From the NCBI GenBank assembly GCA_017524665.1, contig JAFXVF010000015.1, forward strand, positions 62,001 to 126,000: DNA of 64,000 nucleotides, given 5' to 3'. A model generated the notes under the pieces. It was not told the DNA's origin and ran no database searches. It saw nothing but the letters and a program-made list of their open reading frames with translations. The stretch comes from Clostridia bacterium (GTDB lineage: Bacteria > Bacillota > Clostridia > TANB77 > CAG-508). Of this stretch, positions 19,433 through 28,388 are shown piece by piece (position 1 is the stretch's first letter; the number at the start of each line of letters is the position of its first letter). The position numbers and the translations under genes are program-made.

Positions 19433-19979
19433 GTTTTAAAATATCGTATAGCTTGTATATTACAAAAACATAAGCACATTTACGCTCATCTAGTTTTTGT
19501 ACTTCAGTTTCAAATAGGTTCATTTGGTCATTTGCGTTATTGTCATTATTATATGTTAAAATATCAAAGTTTAAGTATTCTTGGCTTAGGTTTTCCAAGT
19601 TGTACTTACCTTTTGTTGAATCAAGTAAATAAGCTGCTACATGTACATCAAACATCATGTTTTTTGCATTTATCCCGCTTTCTTTTAAAGCTCTCCAGTC
19701 TTCTTTTAAATGCGTACCGCATTTTAGAATTGTTTCATCTTCAAAAATCGGTTTAAAATACTCTATTAATATTTCATCGTTTAAACGAATATATGCTATT
19801 TTGTTGTTTTTTTCGTTAAATATATAAATCGCATTTATATTCTTTTCATTTTTTAAGTCAAGAAAATAAAACATTCTTTTAGAATTATTTACTTTCTCTA
19901 CTATTCTTAAATAGTCTTCTTTAAGTTCTTCAAATTCAAAACTATATGAAGGATTTGCTTCTACTTGAGCATTTTCTCC
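19428..19979 (-). CDS. polA: DNA polymerase I, central 3'-5' exonuclease-like segment (second frame)
   Basis: 182 residues between two frame breaks. It corresponds to the 3'-5' exonuclease-like domain, which is degenerate in many Bacillota Pol I proteins: catalytic acidic residues are not evident here. It ends in frame at CGG (19431-19433) followed at once by TAA (19428-19430). Its upstream boundary is CGG at 19978-19980 in the previous frame. No internal ATG has a ribosome binding site, so this is a piece of one protein, not a separate gene. It either marks a broken gene, two sequencing errors, or +1 translational frameshifting at CGG. Confidence 0.7.
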   Translation of the reverse strand, partial: GENAQVEANPSYSFEFEELKEDYLRIVEKVNNSKRMFYFLDLKNEKNINAIYIFNEKNNKIAYIRLNDEILIEYFKPIFEDETILKCGTHLKEDWRALKESGINAKNMMFDVHVAAYLLDSTKGKYNLENLSQEYLNFDILTYNNDNNANDQMNLFETEVQKLDERKCAYVFVIYKLYDILKR

Positions 19980-20862
19980 GCAGATTAAATCTTTCTATAT
20001 ACTTGTTAAATCTTAAATTTTTAAATATTTCATAAACTGCTTGTCTATTCCAATCTTTAGTTCTAATAAGCTCTAAGTCGCTTAAAATTGGTGCATGTAT
20101 ATCAATAGTTCCAAGTGTTCTCGAAAGCTCAGCTAAGTCTTTGTTCTGGGCAATTTTTTCTCTTAGTTTTCCTTTTATGTTGTCTTCATTTTTTTCGATT
20201 TTATTATATATGTTTTCTATTGATCCATATTCTTGTATTAGGCTTATTGCTGTTTTTTCTCCAATACCTGGTACTCCAGGAATATTGTCTGATGCATCGC
20301 CCATAAGCCCCTTAACTTCTATTAGTTTAAGGGGCTCTATTCCATATTCTTCTTTGATTTTCTCTTCTGTATAGTCTTCTTCTTCAGTCTTCCCCATTTT
20401 TGTTCGAGGTATTCTTACTTTAATATTTTTCTCAACAAGTTGGAATGCGTCTCTGTCTCCGGTTAATATTGTTACATCAAGGTTATTAGCTTTGCCAAGT
20501 TTAGCAAGAGTTCCTAAAATATCATCTGCTTCATATCCTTCTTGCTCAATTATGGTAATATTCATTGCTTTAAGTACATCTTTTAAAATTGGCATTTGCT
20601 GAGCCAATTCTTCTGGCATTCCTTTTCTTGTTCCTTTATAGTCTTTATACATCAAATGTCTTTTGGTAGGTGCTTTAAGGTCAAATGCAATTGCTACATA
20701 CTCTGGTTTAATGTCTTCCATTATTTTAAAATATATAGCTAAAAAGCCATATATTCCATTTGTATAAACACCATCTGCTGACATAAGTGCCTTAGTACTC
20801 ATAATTCCGTAGAAAGCTCGGTTTACAATACTGTTACCATCTATTAAAACAAGCTTATTCAA
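19942..20862 (-). CDS. polA: DNA polymerase I, 5' nuclease domain (first frame segment of polA)
   Basis: The reading frame from the ATG at 20862 encodes the complete 5'-3' exonuclease/flap endonuclease domain: LVLIDGNSIVNRAF start, YEADDILGT, TGDRDAFQL, GLMGDASDNIPGVPGIGEKTA. After CTG (19981-19983) the frame meets CGG (19978-19980) and ends 11 codons later at TAG. If the ribosome did not shift, a 306-residue stand-alone 5' nuclease would be made. With a +1 shift at CGG, the frame continues into the central and polymerase domains. It is 13 bases downstream of tcdA. Confidence 0.88.
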   Translation of the reverse strand: MNKLVLIDGNSIVNRAFYGIMSTKALMSADGVYTNGIYGFLAIYFKIMEDIKPEYVAIAFDLKAPTKRHLMYKDYKGTRKGMPEELAQQMPILKDVLKAMNITIIEQEGYEADDILGTLAKLGKANNLDVTILTGDRDAFQLVEKNIKVRIPRTKMGKTEEEDYTEEKIKEEYGIEPLKLIEVKGLMGDASDNIPGVPGIGEKTAISLIQEYGSIENIYNKIEKNEDNIKGKLREKIAQNKDLAELSRTLGTIDIHAPILSDLELIRTKDWNRQAVYEIFKNLRFNKYIERFNLRRKCSSRSKSFI

Positions 20863-20875
20863 TATTGCTTTCCTC

Positions 20876-21595
20876 CTACATTTTAATTAAATCTTTTATT
20901 ACCTCACCTGCTATTATTAATCCTGCTACTGAAGGAACAAAAGAAACACTACCAGGAACATGCTTTTTATTGTTGTTTTCTTCTTGGCAGTTTTGAAAAG
21001 ATTCTTCATCAATTGGAATAGGTTCTTCCTTTGAATAAACAACTTTAAGCTTTTCTATTCCTCGTGCTTTCAGTTCTTTTCTCATTACTTTTGCAAGTGG
21101 GCATACCTTAGTACTATATATATCTGCTACTTCAAATCTTGTAGGATCTAATTTATTGCCAGTTCCCATACATGATATTACAGGAATATTCATCTCGTTT
21201 GCTCTTTTAATTATCTCAATTTTCGCAGTTACAGTATCCACTGCATCAACAACATAATCAATTGTGTTATCTATAATTTGTTCACTTTGTGCTGTGAAAA
21301 ATTCTTTATATACATCTACTTCTGCTTTAGGATTAATGTCTAAAATTCTTTCTTTTTCGACATTAACTTTATCATGTCCTATAGTTTTTGTAGTTGCAAT
21401 TAGCTGTCTATTTAAATTTGTAAGGCTTACTTGGTCATTGTCGATTAACATGAATTTACCAATTCCTGCTCTTGCAAGTCCTTCTACGACATATGTTCCT
21501 ACTCCGCCTATTCCAAATATTGCAACTTTTGAATTGTTTAATTTTTTTACAGCATCTTTGCCTATAATTAATTCTGTTCTAGAAAACTGATTCAA
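20876..21595 (-). CDS. tcdA: tRNA threonylcarbamoyladenosine dehydratase (ThiF/E1-like)
   Basis: 239 residues. ATP-dependent cyclisation of t6A37 to cyclic t6A in tRNAs decoding ANN codons. The nucleotide-binding GIGGVG is at 28-33, followed by LIDNDQVSLTNLNRQ, typical of ThiF/MoeB/E1 folds. The catalytic Cys region (CPLAKVMRKELK) is present. The TcdA/CsdL assignment rests on length and the C-terminal GSVSFVPSVAGLIIAGEV. It lies directly upstream of polA. Confidence 0.9.
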   Translation of the reverse strand: MNQFSRTELIIGKDAVKKLNNSKVAIFGIGGVGTYVVEGLARAGIGKFMLIDNDQVSLTNLNRQLIATTKTIGHDKVNVEKERILDINPKAEVDVYKEFFTAQSEQIIDNTIDYVVDAVDTVTAKIEIIKRANEMNIPVISCMGTGNKLDPTRFEVADIYSTKVCPLAKVMRKELKARGIEKLKVVYSKEEPIPIDEESFQNCQEENNNKKHVPGSVSFVPSVAGLIIAGEVIKDLIKM

Positions 21596-21623
21596 TATTA
21601 TTCCTCCAATACTATAGAATATC

Positions 21624-22085
21624 TTAGTCTACAAGTTCCGAATCTTGGAGCACTATGATATTTCCGTAATTTTGGTGAATATGTTTTAAAACTTCATTGT
21701 CATCATCTACCAAAACAATTTGCTTATCAGTTTTAACATCTTTCAAAAAGTCAGTTTTAATATCTTTTGCTGATTTCCAATCTTGACTTGCTCTAGAAAT
21801 AATATTTCTATTTTCTTTTTTGAAAAAAGGTGCATTTGCATCTAGCCATACATTTTTATCTTCTATTTGTGAGTCTTCTCTGCAAACAGAAAGAATGCAA
21901 ACTTCTACATTTTCAAGTTCAGATACTTCTTTTATATTAGCAATGTTTTGAGTAAGGGGCCTTTTGTGCAAAAAGTCAAAAGGATTTTTCCCTATATCGT
22001 ATGATGCTATAACTCCATCCATATCAATAAAAAGTATTAAATCATTTTTACTTGCCATTTCTTTAATTAAATTATAAAAATACAT
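21624..22085 (-). CDS. HAD-superfamily phosphatase-like protein, linked to the zeta toxin gene
   Basis: 153 residues from the ATG at 22085. A TTG twelve bases upstream is in frame but overlaps the GGAGGT ribosome binding site, so the ATG is the real start. HAD motif I is DMDGV at 21-25, and DDD near the C-terminus matches motif IV; the compact size resembles 5'-nucleotidase or deoxyribonucleotidase-like HAD proteins. Its ATG overlaps the zeta toxin stop codon by one base (TAATG), which implies translational coupling. A role dephosphorylating a product related to the zeta kinase is possible but inferred. Confidence 0.8.
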   Translation of the reverse strand: MYFYNLIKEMASKNDLILFIDMDGVIASYDIGKNPFDFLHKRPLTQNIANIKEVSELENVEVCILSVCREDSQIEDKNVWLDANAPFFKKENRNIISRASQDWKSAKDIKTDFLKDVKTDKQIVLVDDDNEVLKHIHQNYGNIIVLQDSELVD

Positions 22086-23056
22086 TAGTACCTCCAATTT
22101 GTCCTGTTTGAACGTCTTGTTTGTTCCATTGTAAGCAATTCTTCTAATGCATCAAGTCGCTTCACTAAGGACTCATTTCCTTTTCCTTCAATTTTTCTTC
22201 GTAAATCAGCTATTCTAGCCAAATATAATTCTGGTCTTCTAAATAGTTCTACTTCTTGCATTGCTCTTTCATTGCGAATTGCTTCAGCAACACTTGGGTA
22301 TCTTGGGTCTCCTGCTGAATAGATTAATTGTGGAGGAGATTGTTCGATATATCCCCTTCTAAATACTCTCATTTGGTCAAATAGTCCTCGGTTTTCGACT
22401 ATGCCAATTGTCTCTAGCATTCTGTCGTATGCTCTATCATGATTCTCTATAGTAACAGCTCTTGGAGGTAATCCTTTTTCCATAAAGAATTCTTCTCTTT
22501 CGAAGCATGATAATAGGCTTTCAAATCTGTTTACAGCTAAAATGTTTATATCTATTTCATATCCGCCTTCAATAGTTCTTTGCTCTCTTAGTCCATCACT
22601 TCCTATTCTTCCAATCGGAGCCGTTCCACCATTTTTTTGGAACTCTAAAATGTCTATATATGCAGCAGTACTAGCAAATGTTCCCTCTTGCATCATATCA
22701 CATCTTACATCTATGGCACGTCTTCTTAAGTATTCATCAAGTGCTCGTCCAGTAAACTTCTGAAGGATTCTATATGCATGGTCAGGGTGTTTTGCAATTA
22801 CTTCACTATAATGTTTATGGTGTAATGCAATTTTGTCTGGGTTAAACTCTAAAAATTTTAAAAATCCACCACTTCTTTGAGCTTCACTTACGAGATATGT
22901 TCTCAATGCCGTTTTTCCAGCTCCAGGTTGAGCTACAACAAAAATCGATCTCGGATGTTCTACACTTTGTGCCTCCAAAAAGATGTCTTGCTCAGCTCTT
23001 AAAAGGCATTCTTGATATTCTTCTTCTGTTAAGTCATACATACTAAAGTCGTCCAT
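22085..23056 (-). CDS. Zeta-toxin-family P-loop kinase
   Basis: 323 residues. Zeta toxins phosphorylate UDP-N-acetylglucosamine or related nucleotide sugars and block peptidoglycan synthesis. Walker A QPGAGKT at 43-49, D74 in FNPDK, and EGTF 124-127 (a conserved zeta motif) match. A ~100-residue C-terminal helical extension goes beyond the canonical zeta. AAGGAGGT lies before the ATG. The gene before it (23067-23261) encodes a small helical protein in the antitoxin position and the HAD gene follows with a one-base overlap. Chromosomal zeta-like kinases without toxic activity also exist, so toxicity is not assured. Confidence 0.85.
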   Translation of the reverse strand: MDDFSMYDLTEEEYQECLLRAEQDIFLEAQSVEHPRSIFVVAQPGAGKTALRTYLVSEAQRSGGFLKFLEFNPDKIALHHKHYSEVIAKHPDHAYRILQKFTGRALDEYLRRRAIDVRCDMMQEGTFASTAAYIDILEFQKNGGTAPIGRIGSDGLREQRTIEGGYEIDINILAVNRFESLLSCFEREEFFMEKGLPPRAVTIENHDRAYDRMLETIGIVENRGLFDQMRVFRRGYIEQSPPQLIYSAGDPRYPSVAEAIRNERAMQEVELFRRPELYLARIADLRRKIEGKGNESLVKRLDALEELLTMEQTRRSNRTNWRY

Positions 23057-23066
23057 AATTACCTCC

Positions 23067-23261
23067 TTAATCTTTCTTTACGTATTCCGTGAGCACTTTG
23101 TTAATTGTTTCTTCATCATTTTGGTAAACAAGTTCTTTTTCTTTTTTTAGTTTTAATACTTTTTCTTTAAATTCCGCATAATCTTTCGTTTTATTGTTTT
23201 TTATTGTTTCAGCAATTTTTAAATCAATTGCATACAATGCTGCATCAATTTTGTAATCCAT
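23067..23261 (-). CDS. Small helical protein, candidate antitoxin of the zeta kinase
   Basis: 64 residues from the ATG at 23261, chosen because AAAGGAGGA sits six bases before it; an upstream ATG at 23288 has no such site. It is predicted mostly helical, with charged Lys/Glu-rich stretches and no recognised domain. It ends 10 bases before the zeta-like kinase, the position where epsilon antitoxins are found. Epsilon proteins are about 90-residue three-helix bundles and I see no clear sequence match, so the antitoxin role is inferred from position and size. Confidence 0.65.
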   Translation of the reverse strand: MDYKIDAALYAIDLKIAETIKNNKTKDYAEFKEKVLKLKKEKELVYQNDEETINKVLTEYVKKD

Positions 23262-23382
23262 TAAAACTCCTCCTTTATGCATAATCAATCGTTGAATGGC
23301 CTATAAAAATTTATATGGCATTCTATAATTTTGTGTTATTATATCATATAAAAAAATTTTTTTCTACAAATATATTGATAAA

Positions 23383-23410
23383 AAGGATATAACATTTTTG
23401 TTATATCCTT
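23383..23410 (-). terminator. Terminator of the polysaccharide operon
   Basis: Arms AAGGATATAACA (23383-23394) and TGTTATATCCTT (23399-23410) with a 4-base loop and runs of A and T on both sides. It follows the last polysaccharide gene by 7 bases and precedes the small protein/zeta operon. Confidence 0.85.
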
Positions 23411-23417
23411 TTTTATT

Positions 23418-23927
23418 TTAATTTGTTTTTTTGTCTTTATTTTTTTCTTTTCTAAATATAAATAATTTACTGAAAACAAAGTTCAAAATTATTACCATTA
23501 TGTTTGATATGATTTTCATAAGTAATGAGTTAAACTTTAGATAGTCTATCGTTATATTTAAAAGGATTGTTTCTAAAACTAGCGTAAATACTCTCGCTCC
23601 TATAAAAGAAATAAATTCAATAAATAATTCTTTAGATGTATTAGATTTTGACTCAAATACACACCATTTATTACTTAAATAAGCAAATATTACAGCTGTA
23701 ACCCAAGCTATAATGTTATTAACTGTTGTAGAAAAATCCCATAGTGTTTCGCATAGCCAGAATGTAAAGATGTTTACAACTGTGGCTAGAAAACCAAAAA
23801 TAAGATATCTCATTCCTTCTTTATGTTTTATATACCATTCTGCTAGACTATTCAATCTAACAAGCCTTAATAACTTAAGGAAAAGGTTTTCAAAAAAATC
23901 AACTACTTTGCAAAAAATCTTTTTCAT
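23418..23927 (-). CDS. GtrA family membrane protein
   Basis: 169 residues with four predicted membrane helices after a basic N-terminus (about 40 residues). GtrA proteins are thought to move undecaprenyl-linked sugars across the membrane. The conserved RYLIFGFLATVVNI and NYVFSKLFIF-like C-terminus fit the family. It is the last gene in the polysaccharide locus, next to a mutase-like flavoprotein and a GT2 enzyme with which it probably acts. A second GtrA lies at 29247-29645. Confidence 0.85.
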   Translation of the reverse strand: MKKIFCKVVDFFENLFLKLLRLVRLNSLAEWYIKHKEGMRYLIFGFLATVVNIFTFWLCETLWDFSTTVNNIIAWVTAVIFAYLSNKWCVFESKSNTSKELFIEFISFIGARVFTLVLETILLNITIDYLKFNSLLMKIISNIMVIILNFVFSKLFIFRKEKNKDKKTN

Positions 23928-23954
23928 AAATTAGCCCTTTCGTTTTTATAATAA

Positions 23955-25511
23955 CTATTTGCTTTTTGCTTCATGATAAGTTTTTTCGGTATTTACACTC
24001 CATACGTTATCTTTGCTTGTAATGCCATTAGTTATATTATTAACTGCTTCTATTGCTGTTAACATTGAATGGTCCATATTGTTATATCTATGTTGTCCAT
24101 TTCTTCCTATGCAGTATAAATTTTCAAATTTATTCAAGTACTGTACTAGCTCGTCTATTCTATCATAAGTATCAAAATATGCAGGATATGCTTTTTTGAT
24201 TTTCTCTCTATGAGTATCAAGTACATCTTCTTTATCTATTATTCCAATTTTAGCTAACTCACTTACAGCTAGTTCTGTAAATTCTTTATCATCCATATTC
24301 CAATATTCGTCGTTTTCTAAACAAGTATACTCTAGTCCCATCCATACTGTATGCTCTGGATCTTTTACTAAGTATGGAGACCAGTTATTAAATATTTGAA
24401 ATCTTAACATTTTAACATCTGGATCTTGCACGTATACCCAGCAGTCTGGTACGATATTAGATAAAGTTTTTAATTCTGTTTCATTTTTAATTTTTAGCTT
24501 ATTTACTAATACTCCAACTGTTTGGAAATCTAAGTATGGTAGTCCTTGTGCTATCTCTAATATATCAGCTGGTACATTTTGTCCTTTTAGGCCACTAACC
24601 AAATCTTTTACAGGCATTGATGAAATAAATATGTCAGCTTTCATTTCAACATTTTCTCCGTTTACATTACAAATAACAGAAGAAATTTTATCGTTTTCCA
24701 TTACTAGGTTTACAACCTTATGGTTTTTAAGTATCTTACCACCATTGTTTTCAACATTGCTAGCCAATGTTTCCCAGAACTGTCCTGGACCATATTTAGG
24801 ATACCAGAACTCCTCTATTAATGATGTTTCTGTTTCTGTTGCATCTTTCTTTTTACGTTTTTTTGAAATCATATCTTTAAGTACTGCTTTAATTGAAAGG
24901 CCTTTTACTCTTTGAGCTCCCCAATCAGCAGAAATTTGGCTTGGGTGTCTTCCCCAAAGCTTTTCAGTGTATTTTTCAAAAAACATATTATAAAGTACTT
25001 TTCCAAACCTATTTATGTAAAAGTCTTCTAATGAATTTTCTTTTCTTTTATAGAAAATAGTTTTTAAATAACTAAATCCCGCTTGTATTGTTCTTTTTAA
25101 ACCCATATTAGTGAATGTCTGTTTTTTCATAGATATTGGATAATCAAAAAACTTGTGTAAATAATAAATTCTAGAAACTCTGTTTCTTAAAAGCATAACC
25201 CTATCTTCTGTTTCCGGGTCAGGTCCACCAGATACAAGTTTCTTTTCTCTTGAAAGTATTTTATCGTCAATAGAATCATGACCTTGTATAGGCATTATAG
25301 TTTTCCAATAATTTGAAATCATTTCATTTTTTGAAAAGAATCTATGTCCGCCAATGTCCATTCTATTTCCGTTGTATCTAACAGTTTTAGATATTCCACC
25401 TACATCATTTGATTCTTCCAAAACAATCACTTCATAGTCTTTGTTTTTCGTTAGTTCATTTGCTGCTGTTAAACCTGCAGGTCCTGCTCCTATTACAATT
25501 ACTTTCTTCAT
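23955..25511 (-). CDS. FAD-dependent amine-oxidase/UDP-galactopyranose-mutase-like protein
   Basis: 518 residues. N-terminal dinucleotide-binding motif GAGPAG at 8-13 followed by the GGISKTV and MDIGGHRFF stretches of the protoporphyrinogen-oxidase/UGM-like superfamily. The C-terminus (RNGQHRYNNMDHSML) is typical of a clostridial group found next to GT2 and GtrA genes. It likely modifies a sugar or lipid-linked sugar by redox or isomerisation chemistry. It is longer than classic UDP-galactopyranose mutase (about 370-390), so substrate remains open. Confidence 0.8.
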   Translation of the reverse strand: MKKVIVIGAGPAGLTAANELTKNKDYEVIVLEESNDVGGISKTVRYNGNRMDIGGHRFFSKNEMISNYWKTIMPIQGHDSIDDKILSREKKLVSGGPDPETEDRVMLLRNRVSRIYYLHKFFDYPISMKKQTFTNMGLKRTIQAGFSYLKTIFYKRKENSLEDFYINRFGKVLYNMFFEKYTEKLWGRHPSQISADWGAQRVKGLSIKAVLKDMISKKRKKKDATETETSLIEEFWYPKYGPGQFWETLASNVENNGGKILKNHKVVNLVMENDKISSVICNVNGENVEMKADIFISSMPVKDLVSGLKGQNVPADILEIAQGLPYLDFQTVGVLVNKLKIKNETELKTLSNIVPDCWVYVQDPDVKMLRFQIFNNWSPYLVKDPEHTVWMGLEYTCLENDEYWNMDDKEFTELAVSELAKIGIIDKEDVLDTHREKIKKAYPAYFDTYDRIDELVQYLNKFENLYCIGRNGQHRYNNMDHSMLTAIEAVNNITNGITSKDNVWSVNTEKTYHEAKSK

Positions 25512-25546
25512 ATTTTCCTCCTAAAATTTATTACAAAAATATTTCA

Positions 25547-26500
25547 TTAATTTGAACTATCAAAGTTTATTCTTTCTTCTTCAACTACAAGTGGTCTATT
25601 CATTGTTCTAGAATTAATTGCTAAAATATATTCTCCTAAGAATCCTATAAAGAATATTTGGAGTGCACCTAAGAAAAACATTCCGATAAGAATTGGTGCC
25701 ATACCTGCACTAAATCTATCCCAATAGATTAATTTTAAAACTAAATAAACCATTCCTATGATAAAGCAAATAATAGAAATTATAATTCCAGAAAATGTTG
25801 CTAGTCGTAATCCCATCTTTGTATATGATGTAAAGCTTAACATTGCCGCATCATATAGCTTGTAGAAGTTGTTGTGTGTTTTGCCTGCCTTTCTTTTTGC
25901 TTGCTCATACATTATTTCTTTTCTTTTAAAGCCAAGTTCAGCAACTATACCTCTTAAAAATGGCGTATGTTCGTTTAAGTTTCTAAGCACATTAATAAAA
26001 TCTTTATCGTATAACCCGAAACCTGTAAAATGCTCTATTTGTTCAACGTCAGATAATTTTTTTATGACCTTATAATAAATGCTTCTTAGAAAATACATTA
26101 TTTTGCTTTCTTTGCTTTTATTTTTAATTCCTATTACTATCTTATATCCGTTTTCCCATTCTTTTACGAATTTTGTAATCATTTCAACAGGATCCTGAAA
26201 ATCTGCGCAAAGTAATATCGTACAATCACCTGTAGTTTGTAATAAACCATAATATGGTGAATTAAACTGTCCAAAATTTCTTGAATTAAAAATAGCTTTT
26301 ATCTTTTTGTTATTATTGCACATTTCTCTTATATAGTCTCGAGTTTTGTCTGTTGAATTATTGTCAATAAATACTAATTCGTAGTCATACTCTGATAAAT
26401 TTGTCTCAATTTCTTTTCTAACAGCCTCTGCAATTTCTCTAACATTTGCTTCTTCATTATAGCATGGAATTAATATGCTTATTTTTTTCACTTTTAACAT
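25547..26500 (-). CDS. Family 2 glycosyltransferase, GtrB/DPM1-like
   Basis: 317 residues. GT-A fold with IPCYNEE at 11-17, a DNNSTD block and CADFQDP near residue 100 (metal-binding D-x-D equivalent). Two membrane helices at the C-terminus (about 230-300) are those of the bactoprenol-glucosyltransferase group. It probably loads a sugar onto undecaprenyl phosphate, the partner activity of the GtrA proteins in this cluster. Confidence 0.88.
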   Translation of the reverse strand: MLKVKKISILIPCYNEEANVREIAEAVRKEIETNLSEYDYELVFIDNNSTDKTRDYIREMCNNNKKIKAIFNSRNFGQFNSPYYGLLQTTGDCTILLCADFQDPVEMITKFVKEWENGYKIVIGIKNKSKESKIMYFLRSIYYKVIKKLSDVEQIEHFTGFGLYDKDFINVLRNLNEHTPFLRGIVAELGFKRKEIMYEQAKRKAGKTHNNFYKLYDAAMLSFTSYTKMGLRLATFSGIIISIICFIIGMVYLVLKLIYWDRFSAGMAPILIGMFFLGALQIFFIGFLGEYILAINSRTMNRPLVVEEERINFDSSN

Positions 26501-26513
26501 TCCCTTCCTACAT

Positions 26514-27434
26514 TTATTTATTGTAATTTTTATACCATTCTATTGTTCTTTTAATTCCTTCTTTAAAGTCAATTTCAGGTACAAAGCCAGTATCTTGGGT
26601 TAATGCATTAATATCTGCACACAGGTTCATTACTTGATTTTTTGAATATTCTTTAAATCCTAATTTCAACTCTATATTATCATTTATTTGTTTTTTTATT
26701 TCTTCAATATATTCATACAAAGGCTTTTGTTTACCACTTCCACATGGATATATAGAATTATTTTTTCCTTTTAGCCCTATAAGATATAATGCTTTTGCCA
26801 TATCATCTACATACAGGTAATCCCAATTTTGTTCAGCTTTTGTATATTCTGGTGATTCATTATTCTCTAACATATTCTTTATACTAGACATTATCATTGT
26901 ATTTTCTGCATCATTAGGCCCATAAATACTTAAAATTCTTAACCAAATATGTTTTATATCTAATTGATTAGCAAGTATTCTGCTTAAGTTTCCAGCACAA
27001 TATTTTGCATTTCCATATGCAGTTTCTGGGTTAACTGGTGTTTTTGATGAAATCAGTCCCTCAACTCTTCCATATTCAGCTTGTGAGCCAGTACCAATAA
27101 AACATTTGCAATTTAATTTTTTAGCAAGTTTAACTGCATCAATTGTATATTTTATATTACGATTTTGTATGTCAACATTGTCTCTGTCTTCTCCTCTGGT
27201 TCCTTCCCATGCAAGATAATACATAGCATCAAAATCATTATCTTTGATTTGTAGGTTTTCAAGATTGTCTAAGTCACATTCAACAATTTTAATTCTATCA
27301 TTCTTAGGCAATAGTTTTAATCTTGTTGAATTTTTTCTTGCTATTACAACTACTTCTATATCTTTATTTATTAAGTAATTAGTGAGTGCAAGGCCTATCA
27401 TTCCTGTTGCTCCTATAATTATCACTTTTTTCAT
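26514..27434 (-). CDS. NAD-dependent epimerase/dehydratase, nucleotide-sugar reductase-like
   Basis: 306 residues. Extended short-chain dehydrogenase with GATGMIG at 8-14, GTGSQAEYG as the active-site Ser region and Y-x3-K in ETAYGNAKYCAG. In loci with rfbF, rfbG and rfbH, an enzyme of this type (CDP-abequose or paratose synthase, RfbJ-like) reduces the C4 keto group of the CDP-3,6-dideoxyhexose. That role is inferred from context; a different nucleotide sugar is possible. Confidence 0.8.
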   Translation of the reverse strand: MKKVIIIGATGMIGLALTNYLINKDIEVVVIARKNSTRLKLLPKNDRIKIVECDLDNLENLQIKDNDFDAMYYLAWEGTRGEDRDNVDIQNRNIKYTIDAVKLAKKLNCKCFIGTGSQAEYGRVEGLISSKTPVNPETAYGNAKYCAGNLSRILANQLDIKHIWLRILSIYGPNDAENTMIMSSIKNMLENNESPEYTKAEQNWDYLYVDDMAKALYLIGLKGKNNSIYPCGSGKQKPLYEYIEEIKKQINDNIELKLGFKEYSKNQVMNLCADINALTQDTGFVPEIDFKEGIKRTIEWYKNYNK

Positions 27435-27467
27435 TTTTAATTATTACCTTTCTATGTTTAATTTTGC

Positions 27468-28388
27468 TTAATGGTTATATACACTAATTATCCTTTCTTC
27501 AATTTCCTTTGCTGACATTTTATATTGTTCTCTTAGATAATTTTGTTTTCCTACAATTGATGTATATTCATCGTTTAAGCCTATCCTTAGTAATTTTGAA
27601 TTGTGTGGCACCTCTGACATTACTTCAGCAACAGCTCCTCCAAAACCACCCATAATATTATGTTCTTCAATAGTAATTATTAATTTACTTTCATTAATGC
27701 ATCTTAGTATTGTTTGCTTATCTATTGGTTTTATCATTGGGAAACTATACAGGCCAACGGCAAAGCCTTTTTCTTTAAGTTCTTCACATGCTTTTTTGGC
27801 TTCATACAATATATTTCCCGTTGAAAAAATTGCTATGTCATTTCCGTCATTCATTTTGATAGCACTTTTCACGTCTAATTTTTCATTTTCACCGTGTATT
27901 ATTTCTTCGTTTCCTCTATTTAGTCTAAGGTAGCAGGTTCCTTTTTGTTTAAGCATTTCTTCTGTGCATGCAATTGCTTCTAATGGATCAGCAGGAGAAA
28001 AAACTTTAACATTTGGGAGTGCTCTCATCATTGCAATATCTTCAGTTGCATGATGAGTCATTCCAAGTGTCCCATATGCAAATCCACCACCAACACTTAC
28101 TATTTTTACATCTGCATTGTTGTATGCACAATCATTTCTTATTTGTTCAATACATCTTAATGTAGTGAAATTGCCTATTGAATATACAACGACAGTTTTT
28201 CCCTCTTTTGCCATTCCTGCTGCAACTCCCATCATGTTTTGTTCAGCAATTCCTGCATTAATAAATCTATCTGGGAAATTCTCAATGAATAAATCTAATG
28301 CATTGTAGCCTAGATCCCCAGTAATTAAAATAATGTCTTCCCTATCTTTCGCAATTTCAACAAGCTTTTTTACAAACGAATTTCTCAT
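27468..28388 (-). CDS. Transketolase C-terminal subunit (split transketolase)
   Basis: 306 residues covering the pyrimidine-binding and C-terminal domains of a transketolase: ITGDLGYNA start, FINAGIAEQNMMGVAAGMA with the catalytic Glu of TPP activation, and the TIEEHNIMGGFGG C-terminal signature. Its ATG overlaps the stop of the N-terminal subunit by one base. As an alpha2beta2-type split enzyme inside a sugar locus, it probably transfers a two-carbon unit in making a special sugar and is unlikely to be the central pentose-phosphate enzyme. Confidence 0.92.
   Translation of the reverse strand: MRNSFVKKLVEIAKDREDIILITGDLGYNALDLFIENFPDRFINAGIAEQNMMGVAAGMAKEGKTVVVYSIGNFTTLRCIEQIRNDCAYNNADVKIVSVGGGFAYGTLGMTHHATEDIAMMRALPNVKVFSPADPLEAIACTEEMLKQKGTCYLRLNRGNEEIIHGENEKLDVKSAIKMNDGNDIAIFSTGNILYEAKKACEELKEKGFAVGLYSFPMIKPIDKQTILRCINESKLIITIEEHNIMGGFGGAVAEVMSEVPHNSKLLRIGLNDEYTSIVGKQNYLREQYKMSAKEIEERIISVYNH

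Noticed and set aside
18188-20862. polA taken as a simple pseudogene or as three separate genes
   Set aside because: Separate genes are unlikely because the internal starts lack ribosome binding sites, and the segments sum to a normal Pol I. A pseudogene is possible, but the identical CGG rule in an unrelated gene makes a shared translational cause more attractive. I keep both as open.
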